7,804 nucleotides of DNA from Bacillota bacterium. Lineage in GTDB: Bacteria > Bacillota > Clostridia > Oscillospirales > Ruminococcaceae. Each line of letters opens with the position of its first letter. Positions within the stretch are counted from its first letter, which is position 1. Position numbers and translations under genes: made by a program. Shown here one piece after another: positions 6,679 through 7,804 of this stretch. The stretch covers positions 1-7,804 of the forward strand of contig JAEXZK010000171.1 of the NCBI GenBank assembly GCA_023451415.1, in the 5' to 3' direction. The notes beneath the pieces are model-generated. The model worked only from the letters and a program-made list of their open reading frames with translations, made no database searches and had not been told where the DNA came from.

Positions 6679-7458
6679 ATGCTGCTGGCAATGGATATCG
6701 GCAATACCAATATGAAGTTCGGCGTATTCCGGGAGGATGACCTGATCCATTCCTTCCGGCTGGGCACCCGCCACGATGTGACCTCCGACGAGATCGGCCT
6801 GACCCTGATGCAGTTCCTTTCCTTTGCAGGGGTGGACCGGACGGAGATCGACGATGCCGTCATCACCTCGGTGGTGCCCCAGGTGATGCACGCGGCGACC
6901 AACGCCATGCGCAAATACATCGGCAGGGAGCCGCTGGTGGTGGGGGATACCCTGAAGGTGAAGATCCCCAACCGCTATGGCAACCCCGCCGAGGTGGGCA
7001 TGGACCGGCTGGTGGACGCGGTGGGAGCTTACCAGCGGTATGGGGGGCCTCTGGTCATTGTGGACTTTGGCACCGCCACCACCTTCAATGCTGTAGACCG
7101 GGACGGCGGCTACCTGGGAGGCGCCATTATGCCCGGTATCCGCATCTCCATGAAGGCCCTCTTTGAGCGCACGGCAAAGCTGCCCCGGGTGGAGATGATA
7201 GACCCCGGCGTGGTTATCGGCAAGAACACTGTCCAGAGCATGCAGTCCGGCGCCTTTTACGGCTATTCCGGCGCTGTGATGAACATCGCCTCCCTGATGA
7301 AGAAGGAGCTGGGCCCCGACACCAAGCTGGTGGTTACGGGAGGGCTTTCCAGCCTCTTCTCCAAAGGGGTGGCGGGCATCGATTATGTGGATACCACCAT
7401 CACCCTCAACGGCCTGCTGACCCTGTACAAGGAGTACAAAGCGGAACAGGCGGAATAA
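6679..7458 (+). CDS. coaX: Type III pantothenate kinase
   Basis: CoaX phosphorylates pantothenate with ATP, the first step of coenzyme A synthesis in the cytosol. The 259-residue product has the normal length and ASKHA-fold motifs: phosphate-binding DIGNTN (D6-N11), GMDR (107-110, with the expected catalytic base D109), DFGTATT (129-135, where the Asp contributes to monovalent cation binding) and GGAIMPG (147-153). Unlike CoaA, this type is not feedback-inhibited by CoA and needs K+ or ammonium (family knowledge). The frame is open to 6616, but the start at 6679 is chosen because MLLAMDIGNTN is the expected N-terminus and AAAGGA lies 10 bases upstream; the longer form would overlap the preceding gene. 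It follows the glycosyltransferase by 19 bp and is closed by a strong terminator. Confidence 0.97.
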   Translation: MLLAMDIGNTNMKFGVFREDDLIHSFRLGTRHDVTSDEIGLTLMQFLSFAGVDRTEIDDAVITSVVPQVMHAATNAMRKYIGREPLVVGDTLKVKIPNRYGNPAEVGMDRLVDAVGAYQRYGGPLVIVDFGTATTFNAVDRDGGYLGGAIMPGIRISMKALFERTAKLPRVEMIDPGVVIGKNTVQSMQSGAFYGYSGAVMNIASLMKKELGPDTKLVVTGGLSSLFSKGVAGIDYVDTTITLNGLLTLYKEYKAEQAE

Positions 7459-7468
7459 AAGAAGGCGG

Positions 7469-7505
7469 ACAGCTGCCGGAAGCCATGGCTTCCGGCAGCT
7501 GTTTT
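7469..7505 (+). terminator. Strong intrinsic terminator after coaX
   Basis: A perfect 34-bp palindrome (7469-7502, centred on CCATGG) can form a 15-bp stem with a CATG loop and is followed by TTTTATCC. It begins 11 bases after the coaX stop and should end the glycosyltransferase-coaX transcript. Confidence 0.9.
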
Positions 7506-7506
7506 A

Positions 7507-7790
7507 TCCAGCAAAAGGCGCGTCCCCAAAGGCGCTTTGGGATACTGCTTCCGCACTTTTTGGAAGCGGCGGAGGCACAAAGTTTTGGGCCGCGCTGTTT
7601 TTTTGCCCCCCTTTCTGCCAATGCTAAAGGCAGCGGGAGAGGAGCCGCCCGAAAGACGCTCTCAAACTGTGCCTGCATCGGGTGCGCGGGGCCATTGGCG
7701 CCGGGACTTTTGCCGTTGCGCCGCTTCCCACGGCAGGGCCCTCTCCCACATCATTTGCACCGGCGCGGGCCGGCGGAATGGAGCGCTGAT
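7507..7790. other. GC-rich non-coding block with many short inverted repeats
   Basis: No credible gene is present over about 280 bases. Visible inverted repeats are CCCAAAG/CTTTGGG (7525-7541), GCTTCC/GGAAGC (7547-7567), CTGCC/GGCAG (7615-7633), TGCCGT/ACGGCA (7711-7735) and CCGGC/GCCGG (7760-7773, just before the next ribosome site). A weak GCGGC/GCCGC pairing (7566-7593) runs toward a T7 tract at 7598-7604. No known riboswitch or T-box motif and no clear promoter was recognised. It could be a leader or promoter region of the following gene or a dispersed intergenic repeat; both are inference. Confidence 0.5.
7775..7783 (+). promoter_or_regulatory. Ribosome binding site of the gene at the right edge
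   Basis: GGAATGGAG lies seven bases before the ATG at 7791. The ATG inside it (7779) reads only four codons before TGA in its frame or overlaps the site, so 7791 is the better start. Confidence 0.45.
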
Positions 7791-7804
7791 ATGGAAAAAA
7801 GAGT
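7791..7804 (+). CDS. Start of an unidentified gene, truncated by the window edge
   Basis: ATG at 7791 reads M-E-K-R before the window ends and is preceded at a good distance by a GGAG-type ribosome site. The sequence is far too short to identify. It follows the coaX terminator by nearly 290 bases, so it should have its own promoter, although none was recognised. Confidence 0.45.

Noticed and set aside
5778..6971. A 397-codon minus-strand frame across the glycosyltransferase and coaX
   Set aside because: It spans two well-supported genes on the opposite strand, and its product shows no family features.
7383..7678. Two short minus-strand frames (65 and 90 codons) past coaX
   Set aside because: They cross the coaX terminator palindrome and the coaX 3' end, with no ribosome site and no recognisable product.

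Overview
The window looks like a chromosomal stretch from a GC-rich member of the Clostridia, perhaps Oscillospiraceae such as Flavonifractor or Oscillibacter relatives. This is inferred from the purine-rich Shine-Dalgarno sites, a type III (CoaX) pantothenate kinase, a tRNA-Thr with U at the discriminator position, and GC-rich codon use in the main genes. No gene here fixes the genus.

Layout from left to right. (1) Positions 2-532 hold the 3' end of an AT-rich membrane acyltransferase (acyltransferase-3 family), closed by a hairpin at 568-601. Base composition changes abruptly near 640. (2) Positions 602-1095 are non-coding apart from a minus-strand tRNA-Thr(CGU) at 858-933, which has its own terminator and a second candidate hairpin beyond it. 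(3) Positions 1096-5273 hold the minus-strand sbcD-sbcC operon. It has a clear sigma-A promoter, a 4-bp ATGA stop/start overlap, and a candidate terminator hairpin at 1042-1077. (4) Positions 5394-7458 run the other way: a WbuB-like GT4 glycosyltransferase, then coaX 19 bp later, closed by a 34-bp perfect palindrome followed by T residues. (5) Positions 7507-7790 are GC-rich, non-coding and full of short inverted repeats. The first codons of another plus-strand gene appear at 7791.

How the genes work together. SbcD (nuclease) and SbcC (SMC-like ATPase with a zinc hook) form one complex that processes hairpins and blocked DNA ends. CoaX catalyses the first step of coenzyme A synthesis. The glycosyltransferase shares a likely transcript with coaX but has no visible functional link to it. 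The acyltransferase probably belongs to a surface-polysaccharide cluster to the left of the window and looks horizontally acquired.

Most of the window is well-understood housekeeping. I found no convincing evidence of a new biological system. The points most worth a second look are the composition break beside the tRNA-Thr, the alternative hairpins after that tRNA, the pairing of a glycosyltransferase with coaX, and the structured non-coding block after coaX.
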